Source: Streptococcus australis
GTDB taxonomy: Bacteria > Bacillota > Bacilli > Lactobacillales > Streptococcaceae
Direction: 5' to 3'
Length of the DNA stretch: 64,000 bases
Assembly (NCBI RefSeq): GCF_015553625.1
Contig: NZ_JADNGY010000006.1
Coordinates: 2,288 to 66,287 of the forward strand
In this document: piece by piece, positions 52,105 to 61,002 of the stretch
Position numbering within the stretch: the first letter of the stretch is position 1
How the letters are laid out: each line of letters begins with the position of its first letter
The notes under the pieces: model-generated
What the model saw: the letters and a program-made list of their open reading frames with translations, nothing else
What the model was told of the DNA's origin: nothing
The model's database searches: none
Made by a program: the position numbers and the translations under genes

Positions 52105-52129
52105 CTTGATAAAAAATATATATTAGTCA
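52105..52129. promoter_or_regulatory. Shared upstream motif of the two URO-D genes, copy 2
   Basis: Second copy of the motif at 50748-50772, ending ATATATTAGTCA, 62 bp before the second URO-D gene. Confidence 0.45.
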
Positions 52130-52191
52130 AATAAAAGTCCAAGTGTTAAGATAACTAGCAAGAAAAGAACAGAACAGAACGAGGTAAGAAC

Positions 52192-53193
52192 ATGTCCACA
52201 AAAAGAGAATTAGTCTTAAAAGCTTTCAGAGGGGAAGCGGTTGACCGTGTGCCAGTTGGATTTTGGCATCATTTTACAAGAGAAGATGAATGGTTAAAAG
52301 GATTTTCTAATCCAGAAATTATCGAAAAAAACCTCAATGGCCATAAAAACTTCCTTCACAAGGTCAAACCAGACTTTGTCAAACTCATGAGCGATGGCTA
52401 CTTTGCTTATCCAAACCCAGCCATTCACAAAGGCCTTGAAAACATCTCGGATTTAGCAGGGATTGAACCGCTCGGAGCAGATCATCCATGGATCACAGAA
52501 CAGGTAGAGCTTGTGAAAAAAATCCGGGCCGGTTTTGAAGAGGACATTGTAGCCATCTACAACATCTTTGCTCCAGTGACCTACTTCAAATGGTTGGTCG
52601 GAGAAGTGTCAGGTGGAGATGACTTGATCGCCAACTTTATCGATCAAGATGCAGCCACTCTTAAAAAAGTATTGGATACCATTGGCCAAGATATCGCAAG
52701 TTTAAGCCAACGAATCATTAAAGAAGCTGGAGCAGACGGGATCTACCTCAGTGTTCAAAGCATCCAAGATGCGCGTGTCAGTCAGGAAGTTTACAAACAA
52801 GTCATCGCGCCGAGTGAACTCCATGTCTTAGAGGCAGCCAATGAAGCTGGTGGAGTAAACATTCTTCATATCTGTGGCTACGAAGGAGCTCGCAATGATA
52901 TCCATCTCTTCACAGACTATCCAGCCCCAGTCATTAACTGGGCAGTCGGACCAGAAGGCATCAGCCTAGCAGAAGGACGCGAAATCTTCGGTGGACGCAC
53001 GGTTCTCGGTGGTTTTGAAAATGGCAAAACTGGTCTTCTCTACACAGGAGACAAGGCTGCCATCCAAGCAGAAACCAAACGCATCATCGCAGAGACAGGA
53101 ACGACAGGCTTGGTCATCGGTGCGGATTGTACCATTCCAAGTGACATTGATGAAGAACGAATCGAATGGGTTCGTGAAGCTGCAGCAGAATAA
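52192..53193 (+). CDS. URO-D-fold protein, zinc methyltransferase-like (paralogue 2)
   Basis: A 333-residue paralogue of the protein at 50868, colinear with it along its length (shared KIMSDG/KLMSDG, YNIF, IQD, LEAANEAGG, VLGGF). The zinc-type ligands His226, Cys228 and Cys313 fall at identical positions. It too lacks HemE signatures. It is followed after 27 bp by a binding protein and then permease and ATPase genes, so it is likely co-transcribed with an amino-acid importer that may supply its substrate. Confidence 0.8.
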   Translation: MSTKRELVLKAFRGEAVDRVPVGFWHHFTREDEWLKGFSNPEIIEKNLNGHKNFLHKVKPDFVKLMSDGYFAYPNPAIHKGLENISDLAGIEPLGADHPWITEQVELVKKIRAGFEEDIVAIYNIFAPVTYFKWLVGEVSGGDDLIANFIDQDAATLKKVLDTIGQDIASLSQRIIKEAGADGIYLSVQSIQDARVSQEVYKQVIAPSELHVLEAANEAGGVNILHICGYEGARNDIHLFTDYPAPVINWAVGPEGISLAEGREIFGGRTVLGGFENGKTGLLYTGDKAAIQAETKRIIAETGTTGLVIGADCTIPSDIDEERIEWVREAAAE

Positions 53194-53220
53194 GGAAAAT
53201 AGAAAGTGAGAAAAGAGAAT

Positions 53221-54099
53221 ATGAGTAAAAAAACATGGATTATTGGTGGGGTGGCCGTTCTTGCCCTTGCAGGTGCAACGATTATTGGTCGGAGCTTGAA
53301 CCACGCAAACGAAAGTAAAGGATCAACAGGATCGAACAAGGTAACAACCTTGAAAGTGGCCCATACTCAAAACTACGTGCCGTATGATTTCGTCGATGAA
53401 AAAGGGGAATCAGATGGCTATGAAGTAGCTGTGCTCAAAGCTATTGACGAAAAACTACCAGACTACAAGTTTGAGTACACTGGAACCAGTGACGACGATC
53501 TCTTGATTGGTCTAGAATCTGGTAAATACGATATCGGAACCAAAGGAGCTTGGTATACCGAAGAGCGCGCCAAGAAATTTATCATTCCAAAAGAACCAAT
53601 CGGAGCCAGTATCATTGGATTTACCGTACGGAAAGAAGATGCGGATAAATACAAGAACATCGATGATTTCGCTAAAGAAAAAGGAAAATTGGTTCCGATT
53701 TCACCACAAAATGCCCAATGGAATGTTATTAAAGAATACAATGAAAAGCATAAGGACCAACCAATCGAATTAACAGCTGCCGAATCTTTCAAAGTTGCAG
53801 ATGCCTATGCTTGGGTTCTGGAAGGACGTTACGATGGCTTCTTTGACATTAAACTTTCCTTTGAAAAAGCTGTCACAGATAAAGATGGTTCTTACCACCA
53901 ATATGCAGACAAACTTAGCTGGTTTGCCTACAAAGGAATTCCAACTTACCCATTGATTCATAAGGATAAGAAAAACGAAAAATTTGCGGAAGCCTACAGC
54001 AAGGCCATCAAAGAATTGGAAGAAGATGGGACGCTTGCTAAACTATCCGAAAAATATTTCGGTGAAGATGTCTTCAGTTATGTAGATAAAGAAAAATAA
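53221..54099 (+). CDS. Polar amino-acid ABC transporter substrate-binding protein
   Basis: A 292-residue SBP_bac_3 family protein (VAHTQNYVPYDFVDEKG, GYEVAVLKAIDE, GIPTYPLIHKD). The N-terminus is one hydrophobic segment (about residues 5-23) without any cysteine, so it is not a lipoprotein. It must be anchored by an uncleaved segment or released, which is unusual for a Gram-positive binding protein. The start ATG 53221 follows GAGAAAAGAGA; an earlier ATG at 53206 is not supported. Confidence 0.88.
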   Translation: MSKKTWIIGGVAVLALAGATIIGRSLNHANESKGSTGSNKVTTLKVAHTQNYVPYDFVDEKGESDGYEVAVLKAIDEKLPDYKFEYTGTSDDDLLIGLESGKYDIGTKGAWYTEERAKKFIIPKEPIGASIIGFTVRKEDADKYKNIDDFAKEKGKLVPISPQNAQWNVIKEYNEKHKDQPIELTAAESFKVADAYAWVLEGRYDGFFDIKLSFEKAVTDKDGSYHQYADKLSWFAYKGIPTYPLIHKDKKNEKFAEAYSKAIKELEEDGTLAKLSEKYFGEDVFSYVDKEK

Positions 54100-54165
54100 G
54101 ATGAAACTGGGTGCGCATAGCCCCAGCTTCCTTATTTCTATACGGATACAGAAAGGAAAAGAAAC

Positions 54166-54858
54166 ATGGTCTCATACGACATTTCCAAGGTCTGGACTTT
54201 TCTCCCAACCTTGGTCCAAGCCCTACCAGCGACCCTAGCTTTGATGGTGTTAACGACGCTTCTAGGTTCGGCATTTGGCTTGGTTTTGACCTGGGCACAA
54301 GTATCAGAAGATAAGGTAGGAGCAGGTCTGGCCAAAGGCTATGTCTTTACCTTGCGTTGTACCCCTCCGATTGTCTTGCTCTTTTTGGTCTTTTATGGAC
54401 TGCCCCAATTTTTGAACTGGTGGTTGGGCATTGACATTGACCACTGGTCCAAGTTTGTCTTTGTCCTGATTGCCATGTTTCTTCTCTTTGCGGCAATGAT
54501 CTCCGAGGTCTTTAAGGCAGCCTATTTGGCCATTCCAAAAGGTCAGATGGAAGCGGGCTTGAGTATTGGTTTGACACCAGCTCAGACTATTTGGCGGATT
54601 GTCCTTCCACAAGCCTTTCGCGTGGCTCTTCCAAATATGACGACTGCCATCTTGAACCTCATGCGCGATGCGGCATTGGCTTATACCATTGGCTTTATCG
54701 ATATCATGGGAGCAGGAAACAACTTGATCAGTCGCAATCTTGGAAATTATTCCCTCGAGACCTATACAGCCGTAGCAGTGATCTACTGGGCTATTGCCCT
54801 TGTGATTTCCTTCTCCGCTCAATTGCTTGAAAAACGACTCAGTGTAACAGAAAGGTAG
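54166..54858 (+). CDS. Amino-acid ABC transporter permease (HisM/GlnP type), subunit 1
   Basis: A 230-residue permease with five or so membrane segments. The EAA loop is SIGLTPAQTIWRIVLPQAFR (about residues 129-148). AGAAAGGAAA precedes ATG. It pairs with the next permease gene, from which it is separated by four bases. Confidence 0.92.
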   Translation: MVSYDISKVWTFLPTLVQALPATLALMVLTTLLGSAFGLVLTWAQVSEDKVGAGLAKGYVFTLRCTPPIVLLFLVFYGLPQFLNWWLGIDIDHWSKFVFVLIAMFLLFAAMISEVFKAAYLAIPKGQMEAGLSIGLTPAQTIWRIVLPQAFRVALPNMTTAILNLMRDAALAYTIGFIDIMGAGNNLISRNLGNYSLETYTAVAVIYWAIALVISFSAQLLEKRLSVTER

Positions 54859-54861
54859 CTT

Positions 54862-55548
54862 ATGGATTTCAATTTTATTAGTAAAACGTTTCTAGCCACC
54901 TTGGGTGGTGTTCCAGTGACCCTTCTGATCATGGTCGTATCGATTCTCTTGAGTTTTTTTCCAGCCCTCTTTTTGGCACTCGGCCAGATCTATAAGGTCA
55001 AAGGGGTTCGCAGTTTCTCAGTGGTTTACTTAGCCTTTATCCGCGCGACACCTCCAATTCTCTTGATTCTCTTCTTTTATAGTCTCTTTCCCAGTCTCTT
55101 AAATAGCTTTTTTAAGAGCATAGGCAGTCACTTTAATGTCTTTGAGATCAATCCCATTTACTATGCCTTTATCATCTTTAGCTTGATGACGACAGGAAGT
55201 CTGGCTGAAATTTTACGGTCAGCCATTCTGACGGTGGATAAGGGCCAGCTAGAAGCAGCGCAAGCCATTGGCTTGACCAACCGCCAAGCCTATATCCGCA
55301 TTGTTTTTCCACAAGCCTTGCGTGCGGCCCTGCCTAATCTGTGTAACCTGGTCATCAACTTGGTCAAAGGAACCTCCCTTGTCTTTGTCATGACCATCAA
55401 GGATATCACCGCCATTGCCAAGGTCGAAGCCTCTTATGGCTATCAATATTTTGAATCCTATTTAGTGATTTTTATTCTTTATATTGTCATTTGTGGGGTG
55501 ATTCAGTGGGGATTCAACCTCTTAGAAAAACGCCTGACACTCGCATAG
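54862..55548 (+). CDS. Amino-acid ABC transporter permease, subunit 2
   Basis: A 228-residue permease of the same family. The EAA loop is [20 protein letters not shown] (about residues 133-152). It forms a heterodimeric channel with the preceding subunit. Confidence 0.92.
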   Translation: MDFNFISKTFLATLGGVPVTLLIMVVSILLSFFPALFLALGQIYKVKGVRSFSVVYLAFIRATPPILLILFFYSLFPSLLNSFFKSIGSHFNVFEINPIYYAFIIFSLMTTGSLAEILRSAILTVDKGQLEAAQAIGLTNRQAYIRIVFPQALRAALPNLCNLVINLVKGTSLVFVMTIKDITAIAKVEASYGYQYFESYLVIFILYIVICGVIQWGFNLLEKRLTLA

Positions 55549-55567
55549 AAGAAGGAGAAATGAGAAG

Positions 55568-56332
55568 ATGTTAGAAGTAGAACACGTATCGAAAAAATTT
55601 AAGGACCACCAAGTCTTGGTAGATGTTAATCTCAAGGTCAACCAAGGGGATGTCGTCGTTATTTTGGGTCCATCTGGATCAGGAAAAACAACCTTCCTTC
55701 GCTGCCTCAATCACTTGGAAAAGGCAGACACAGGCCGTTTGACTTTGGGTGGAAAAGAGTATGATCTCTCAAAGCTCAGCAAAAAAGAAATTCTAGAAAT
55801 CCGCCAAAAGACAGCCTTTGTCTTCCAGCATTACAATCTCTTTGCTAATAAAACAGCGATTGAAAATATCTTAGAGGGCCTGATTGTGGCTCGGAAGATT
55901 CCAAAAGAAGAAGCCATCCAACGGGCAGAATCCGCCCTTGAAAAAGTCGGCCTCCTCGCTTATAAGGATTACTATCCTTCTCAATTGTCAGGTGGTCAGC
56001 AGCAACGGATCGGGATTGCGCGTGCCATCGCAGTGAAACCCGACGTGATCTTGCTGGATGAGCCAACTTCAGCGCTAGACCCAGAATTGGTCGGGGACGT
56101 CTTAGATGTCATGAAGCAATTGGCTCAAGAAGGCGTAACCATGGTTGTCGTAACCCATGAGATGGGCTTCGCGCGTGATGTGGCCAACCACGTCATCTTT
56201 ATGGATGGCGGGCATATCATCGAAGAAAACGAACCCCATGAATTCTTCAATAGTCCAAAGGAAGAGCGAACCAAACAATTCCTATCACGGATTCTATCCG
56301 ACGCTACCTACAGCGTCGAATACATGATTTAA
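55568..56332 (+). CDS. Amino-acid ABC transporter ATP-binding protein
   Basis: A 254-residue ABC ATPase of the GlnQ/HisP type. Walker A is GPSGSGKTT (about residue 35), the signature is LSGGQQQR (about 138) and Walker B is [14 protein letters not shown] (about 158). The last gene of the importer operon; a dispersed repeat with a terminator hairpin follows. Confidence 0.94.
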   Translation: MLEVEHVSKKFKDHQVLVDVNLKVNQGDVVVILGPSGSGKTTFLRCLNHLEKADTGRLTLGGKEYDLSKLSKKEILEIRQKTAFVFQHYNLFANKTAIENILEGLIVARKIPKEEAIQRAESALEKVGLLAYKDYYPSQLSGGQQQRIGIARAIAVKPDVILLDEPTSALDPELVGDVLDVMKQLAQEGVTMVVVTHEMGFARDVANHVIFMDGGHIIEENEPHEFFNSPKEERTKQFLSRILSDATYSVEYMI

Positions 56333-56338
56333 CAAGAG

Positions 56339-56625
56339 GAGAGTGGGACAGAAATCGGTCATTCGTTAGAATTCGATTTCGTCGTCCCACCTCCGCACAG
56401 CTTCAACAGTCTGGGAGACTGTTGAAGGTTGCAGATAAAGGAAACATAGTTTCCGTCAACATAGGGCATCTTTGAAGCTTGAAAAGCGAATAAAGACTTA
56501 GGATACTTGCTTCGCAAGTTCTATCCGCCACCTCAAAGCAGTGCTTTGAGCACTCAACCACTGCGTCTTGCTCGACAATCCAAAGACAATTGAGAGGCTA
56601 GAACTTTTGTCCCAGCCTCTTTTTG
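56339..56625 (+). repeat. Two-hairpin dispersed repeat, copy 4 (long form)
   Basis: The first and last hairpins match the other copies. The middle is expanded by about 110 bp relative to copies 2 and 3, with its own stems: CTTCAACAGTC/GACTGTTGAAG, GGAAAC/GTTTCC and ACTTGC/GCAAGT. It terminates the importer operon. A 69-codon open frame starting in this repeat is not credible. Confidence 0.8.
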
Positions 56626-56673
56626 ATTCTGGAAAAATTTTTTTAAAAAAAGTAAAAAATTATGTAAAAAGTG

Positions 56674-56702
56674 TTGACAAAAAAATCAGTCTGGATTATA
56701 AT
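56674..56702 (+). promoter_or_regulatory. Strong promoter of clpL
   Basis: TTGACA, 17-bp spacer, TATAAT. The transcript would start near 56709, giving a leader of about 240 nt. I see no exact CtsR direct repeat (GGTCAAA type). Confidence 0.8.
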
Positions 56703-56776
56703 AATTTATGTAAACAAAAAGAGGTTGAGAAAATCTCAAGAGTTTACAGGATCAATAGTAGAAAGGAGATGGTGTG

Positions 56777-56833
56777 ATGCTATTTCCAAAATATAGAAAA
56801 CTAATTGATAAAAGAAGGAATTTAAGATCCTAG
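56777..56833 (+). CDS. Possible 18-residue leader peptide of clpL
   Basis: MLFPKYRKLIDKRRNLRS, with AAAGGAG eight bases before ATG, a better ribosome binding site than that of clpL. It lies in the clpL leader and is followed by two hairpins: TAGCC/GGCTA at 56831-56845 and GTAGCCAG/CTGGCTAC at 56888-56904. The arrangement recalls translational attenuation by ribosome stalling. It is not shown to be expressed. Confidence 0.4.
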   Translation: MLFPKYRKLIDKRRNLRS

Positions 56834-56949
56834 CCCTTGAGGCTATTCATTTAAAAGAGAAAATAAAATTATGTAAACAAACTTAAAGTAGCCAGTCTGG
56901 CTACCATTTTCAAGAACGAATTAAAATTATGTAAAACGAGGTAACAACT

Positions 56950-59055
56950 ATGAACAACAACTTTAACAATATGGACGATCTTTTCAATCAACTAATGGGA
57001 AACATGGGTGGTTTCCGTTCTGAAAGCCGCCGCTACATGATCAATGGTCGTGAAGTGACACCGGAAGAATTCGCTATTTACCGCCAAACAGGTCAACTTC
57101 CATCTGATGGTGGCGAACAAGCTCAACACAGCCAAGCTAAAGGTATGAAGCAAGATGGGATTCTTGCTAAGCTTGGTCGCAACTTGACCGAAGAAGCACG
57201 TGAAGGAAAGTTGGATCCGGTCATTGGACGTAACAAAGAAATTCAAGAAACAGCTGAAATCTTGTCTCGTCGTACCAAGAACAATCCTGTCCTTGTCGGG
57301 GATGCAGGTGTTGGTAAGACGGCTGTTGTAGAAGGATTGGCTCAAGCTATCGTGAACGGTGATGTTCCAGCAGCTATCAAGAACAAAGAAATCATCTCGA
57401 TTGATATTTCTGGTCTAGAAGCTGGTACGCAATACCGTGGTAGCTTCGAAGAAAATATCCAAAATATGATCCAAGAAGTCAAAGCAATGGGCAATGTCAT
57501 CCTCTTCTTCGATGAAATCCACCAAATTCTTGGTGCAGGTAGCACAGGAGATGGACAAGGATCTAAAGGTCTTGCGGATATCTTGAAACCAGCTCTTTCT
57601 CGTGGTGAATTAACCGTGATTGGGGCAACTACTCAAGATGAATACCGTAACACCATCTTGAAAAATGCTGCCCTTGCTCGTCGTTTCAACGAAGTCAAGG
57701 TCAATGCTCCTTCTGCTGAAGATACCTTCAAGATTCTCCAAGGAATCCGTGATCTTTATGAAAAACACCACAATGTTGTCTTGCCAGATGAAGTCTTGAA
57801 AGCAGCAGTTGATTATTCTGTTCAATACATTCCACAACGGAGCTTGCCTGATAAGGCCATCGACTTGGTTGATGTGACAGCTGCTCACTTGGCAGCTCAA
57901 CATCCAGTAACAGATGTGCACGCAGTGGAACATGAAATTGATGAAGAAAAAGCAAAACAAGAAGAAGCTGCAGCTAAAGAAGATTACGAAGCAGCTTTGA
58001 AAGCAAAAGTTCGCATCGAAGAACTGGAAAAGAAAATTGCTAACCATACGGAAGACCATAAAGTAACAGCAACAATCAACGATGTGGCTGAATCAGTAGA
58101 ACGGATGACGGGTATTCCAGTTTCTCAAATGGGAGCAACCGATATCGAACGCTTGAAAGATATGGGACACCGTTTGCAAACGAAAGTTATCGGTCAAGAT
58201 AAGGCTGTTGAAGCTGTTGCAAAAGCCATCCGTCGGAATCGCGCAGGCTTTGACGAAGGCAACCGTCCAATCGGTAGCTTCCTCTTCGTAGGACCTACTG
58301 GTGTCGGTAAGACTGAGTTGGCTAAACAATTGGCCCTTGATATGTTCGGTACCAAAGATGCCATCATCCGTTTGGACATGTCAGAATACAGCGATCGTAC
58401 AGCCGTTTCTAAGTTGATTGGTACCACTGCCGGTTATGTTGGTTACGATGATAACAATAATACTTTGACAGAACGTGTACGTCGCAATCCTTACTCTATC
58501 GTCCTTCTTGATGAGATTGAAAAGGCGGATCCTCAAGTGATCACTTTACTCCTTCAAGTCTTGGATGATGGTCGTTTGACAGATGGTCAAGGAAACACCG
58601 TTAACTTCAAGAATACGGTCATTATCGCTACTTCAAACGCTGGCTTTGGTTATGAGGCTAACTTGACAGAAGATGCTGACAAACCAGAACTCTTGGATCG
58701 TTTGAAACCATTCTTCCGTCCAGAATTCTTGAACCGCTTTAATGCAGTGATCGAATTCTCACACTTGAGCAAGGAAGACCTTTCTAAGATTGTTGACTTG
58801 ATGTTAGTAGAAGTGAACAAAACTCTTGCTAAGAAAGACATTGACTTGGTGGTGAGCGATGCTGCCAAAGAATACATGACCGAAGAAGGATACGATGAAG
58901 TCATGGGCGTACGTCCACTCCGTCGGGTGGTTGAACAACAAATCCGTGACAAGGTAACCGACTTCCACTTGGATCACCTTGATGCTAAACACTTGTTAGC
59001 GGATATGGAAGATGGAGAATTGGTTATTAAAGAGAATACAAACTCAGAAGAATAA
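56950..59055 (+). CDS. clpL: ATP-dependent Clp protease-family chaperone ClpL
   Basis: A 701-residue HSP100 protein, the length expected of streptococcal ClpL. The short Asn/Gly-rich N-terminus ([10 protein letters not shown]) replaces the usual Clp N-domain, followed by two AAA+ domains with Walker A motifs GDAGVGKT (about 118) and GPTGVGKT (about 447). A short coiled middle domain (about 330-370) lies between. ClpL acts as a heat-shock chaperone and is not known to need ClpP. Start follows a GAGGTAACAACT stretch. Confidence 0.94.
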   Translation: MNNNFNNMDDLFNQLMGNMGGFRSESRRYMINGREVTPEEFAIYRQTGQLPSDGGEQAQHSQAKGMKQDGILAKLGRNLTEEAREGKLDPVIGRNKEIQETAEILSRRTKNNPVLVGDAGVGKTAVVEGLAQAIVNGDVPAAIKNKEIISIDISGLEAGTQYRGSFEENIQNMIQEVKAMGNVILFFDEIHQILGAGSTGDGQGSKGLADILKPALSRGELTVIGATTQDEYRNTILKNAALARRFNEVKVNAPSAEDTFKILQGIRDLYEKHHNVVLPDEVLKAAVDYSVQYIPQRSLPDKAIDLVDVTAAHLAAQHPVTDVHAVEHEIDEEKAKQEEAAAKEDYEAALKAKVRIEELEKKIANHTEDHKVTATINDVAESVERMTGIPVSQMGATDIERLKDMGHRLQTKVIGQDKAVEAVAKAIRRNRAGFDEGNRPIGSFLFVGPTGVGKTELAKQLALDMFGTKDAIIRLDMSEYSDRTAVSKLIGTTAGYVGYDDNNNTLTERVRRNPYSIVLLDEIEKADPQVITLLLQVLDDGRLTDGQGNTVNFKNTVIIATSNAGFGYEANLTEDADKPELLDRLKPFFRPEFLNRFNAVIEFSHLSKEDLSKIVDLMLVEVNKTLAKKDIDLVVSDAAKEYMTEEGYDEVMGVRPLRRVVEQQIRDKVTDFHLDHLDAKHLLADMEDGELVIKENTNSEE

Positions 59056-59101
59056 CTAGGACATCTAGCACCATAAACGAGAGAAAATCAGTTTGAAAAA
59101 G

Positions 59102-59133
59102 AAGGCTAAGAAGAAATTCTTAGCCTTTTTTAT
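59102..59133 (+). terminator. Terminator of clpL
   Basis: AAGGCTAAGAA-GAAA-TTCTTAGCCTT followed by a T-run. The rest of the gap to 59346 is AT-rich and shows no gene. Confidence 0.9.
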
Positions 59134-59346
59134 GTCAATAAAAGAAAAATATATAAGGTATAGTTTTATCGTTTTTTTTCCCAGAAAGTGAAAAATGATA
59201 AAAAATAGGTATGTTTTTTCATGAATTGATGCTAAATACAGCGTGAAAATGCCTTAGAAAGCGTCTGTAAGCAAGATTTCCATATAAATGAACAAATAAA
59301 TTATATAATATATAAAAGACTAAATTTAAGGGGATAGGATGATTTT

Positions 59347-59592
59347 ATGAAAAATCCAATTGATATTTATTCGACAAAAGATTATAAGAAAGTTGAAGCT
59401 GTCGTTCAATTGATGGTGGATGGAAAGGTGACAAGTTATAGAGTAGCAACTGAGACAGATATTAGTAAGATGAGTCTAGCTACCTTGACAAAAGGAACCA
59501 GTAAAATTAAAAACATCACCTATCAAACAGCGATGTTGTTGATTGAATGGTATGATAAAAATCATGAAAAATATGGAATCACAATCGATTAG
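59347..59592 (+). CDS. Small HTH-like protein
   Basis: An 81-residue basic protein. SYRVATETDISKMSLATLTK (about residues 30-49) resembles the helix-turn-helix of small phage-type regulators; the C-terminus MLLIEWYDKNHEKYG is helical. GGGGATAGG lies upstream of ATG. It is a single gene between terminators. The function is unknown and it may be a remnant regulator. Confidence 0.55.
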   Translation: MKNPIDIYSTKDYKKVEAVVQLMVDGKVTSYRVATETDISKMSLATLTKGTSKIKNITYQTAMLLIEWYDKNHEKYGITID

Positions 59593-59593
59593 C

Positions 59594-59618
59594 AAAAACC
59601 TATTTTTTATGGTTTTTT
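59594..59618 (+). terminator. Terminator of the small HTH-like gene
   Basis: AAAAACC-TATTTTTTAT-GGTTTTTT. Confidence 0.65.
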
Positions 59619-59719
59619 CTTTTTCTAAAAAAAGGAATCACTAGGAAAGCTGTCTGGATCGAATAGTGAGTAGACCATCTCCATCTACCGACTTATTTTT
59701 TGAAAATCAGGGGTTCATA

Positions 59720-59748
59720 TTGAAAATCACTATAAAATTTGCTATAGT
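59720..59748 (+). promoter_or_regulatory. Promoter of yajC
   Basis: TTGAAA, 17-bp spacer, TATAGT. Confidence 0.65.
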
Positions 59749-59780
59749 AGAGCATATATGATTTAAAAAGGAGAAATGGG

Positions 59781-60110
59781 ATGCAAAGTGGTACAACCTT
59801 GCTATTTATGCTTGCGCTAATGGTCGGAATGATGTTCTTCATGAGCCGTAGCCAAAAGAAACAATACCAAAAACGGATGGAAAGCTTGAACAAGCTTCAA
59901 AAAGGGTATGAAGTGATTACCATCGGTGGTTTGTATGGAACAGTTGATGAAGTAGACACTGAACGGAAAACCGTTGTCTTGGATGTGGATGGCGTATACC
60001 TCACATTTGAATTGACAGCTATTAAAACAGTTTTGCCAGTTTCAGAAGGAGTGACAGCTGGTGCAGTTGAAGGCGCTGGCGAATCAGATTCTATCATCGA
60101 CGGTGAATAA
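59781..60110 (+). CDS. yajC: Preprotein translocase subunit YajC
   Basis: A 109-residue protein with one N-terminal membrane segment (about residues 5-23) followed by the cytoplasmic YajC domain (RSQKKQYQKRMESLN, GYEVITIGGLYGTV). It associates with the SecDF complex where present. A terminator separates it from uppS. Confidence 0.93.
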   Translation: MQSGTTLLFMLALMVGMMFFMSRSQKKQYQKRMESLNKLQKGYEVITIGGLYGTVDEVDTERKTVVLDVDGVYLTFELTAIKTVLPVSEGVTAGAVEGAGESDSIIDGE

Positions 60111-60117
60111 TAAGAAG

Positions 60118-60145
60118 GAGCGATCAAAAGGTCGCTTTTTTTATT
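60118..60145 (+). terminator. Terminator after yajC
   Basis: AGCGATC-AAAA-GGTCGCT followed by a T-run. Confidence 0.75.
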
Positions 60146-60241
60146 TTTAGCTAGATCCCCCTAGAAAAGGGACAAGACTGCCATTTTAAGCGGATTTATG
60201 ATATAATGAAGCGATAAAAACAGTGAAATAGGTAGAAAAAC

Positions 60242-60991
60242 ATGTTTCGTTTTAAAAAGAAAGAAAAGTTAAGTGTTCCCCTAGAAGTGCCCAAGCATAT
60301 TGGAATTATCATGGATGGGAATGGTCGTTGGGCCAAAAAACGGATGCAACCTCGTGTCTTTGGGCATAAAGCTGGTATGGAGGCTCTGCAAGAAGTAACC
60401 ATTGCAGCCAAGGAGATGGGTGTGCAAGCCCTAACGGTCTATGCTTTCTCAACTGAAAACTGGACACGTCCTCAACAGGAAGTGAGCTTTATCATGAATC
60501 TTCCAGTTGAATTCTATGACCGCTTTGTTCCAGAGCTTCACAAAAATAATGTGAAGATCCAGATGATTGGCGAGGTTTCCCGTCTTCCGAAGGAAACCTT
60601 GGAGGCTCTGGAAAAGGCAGAGGCCTTAACACGCTCCAATACAGGCTTAATATTGAATTTCGCCTTGAACTATGGAGGACGGGCAGAACTGACCCAAGCA
60701 GTCAAACAAATTGCCCAGGAAGTCCTAGATGCGCGCTTGAATCCAGGCGATATTTCAGAAGAGATGATTGCCAATTATTTGTATACCAGTAGTCTACCCA
60801 AGGACTTACGAGATCCTGACCTGATTATTCGGACCAGTGGGGAGCTTCGCTTGAGTAACTTTTTGCCTTGGCAAGCGGCCTATAGTGAGCTTTACTTTAC
60901 CGATGTGATGTGGCCGGATTTTGGAGAAAAGGCCTTGCATGATGCAATAGAAGAATACAGCCATCGTCATCGACGCTTTGGTGGTGTATAG
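60242..60991 (+). CDS. uppS: Undecaprenyl diphosphate synthase
   Basis: A 249-residue cis-prenyltransferase making the C55 lipid carrier. The catalytic Asp is in IIMDGNGRWAKKR (about residue 25); FSTENWTRP (about 77) and RTSGELRLSNFLPWQ (about 200) are family signatures. A TATAAT box lies about 45 bp upstream. It heads the uppS-cdsA-rseP-proS cluster. Confidence 0.96.
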   Translation: MFRFKKKEKLSVPLEVPKHIGIIMDGNGRWAKKRMQPRVFGHKAGMEALQEVTIAAKEMGVQALTVYAFSTENWTRPQQEVSFIMNLPVEFYDRFVPELHKNNVKIQMIGEVSRLPKETLEALEKAEALTRSNTGLILNFALNYGGRAELTQAVKQIAQEVLDARLNPGDISEEMIANYLYTSSLPKDLRDPDLIIRTSGELRLSNFLPWQAAYSELYFTDVMWPDFGEKALHDAIEEYSHRHRRFGGV

Positions 60992-61002
60992 GAGAGAAAT
61001 AT

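Larger units (their letters stand above)
56658..56936 (+). repeat. Four copies of AATTATGTAAA in the clpL upstream region
   Basis: AATT(T)ATGTAAA occurs at 56658-56668, 56703-56714, 56867-56878 and 56925-56936, flanking the promoter and running through the leader to just before the clpL start. Each contains ATGTAA, a start codon directly followed by a stop. Confidence 0.5.

Noticed and set aside
50868-53193. Annotation of the two URO-D genes as heme-pathway HemE
   Set aside because: The HemE substrate motif is absent, a zinc-thiolate motif is present, and no other heme genes are nearby.
56674-56702. CtsR operator at the clpL promoter
   Set aside because: Only one TTGACA/AATCAG-like pair overlaps the promoter; the required direct GGTCAAA repeats are absent.
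56568-56777. 69-codon frame before clpL
   Set aside because: It starts inside the dispersed repeat, crosses the terminator and the clpL promoter and lacks a ribosome binding site.
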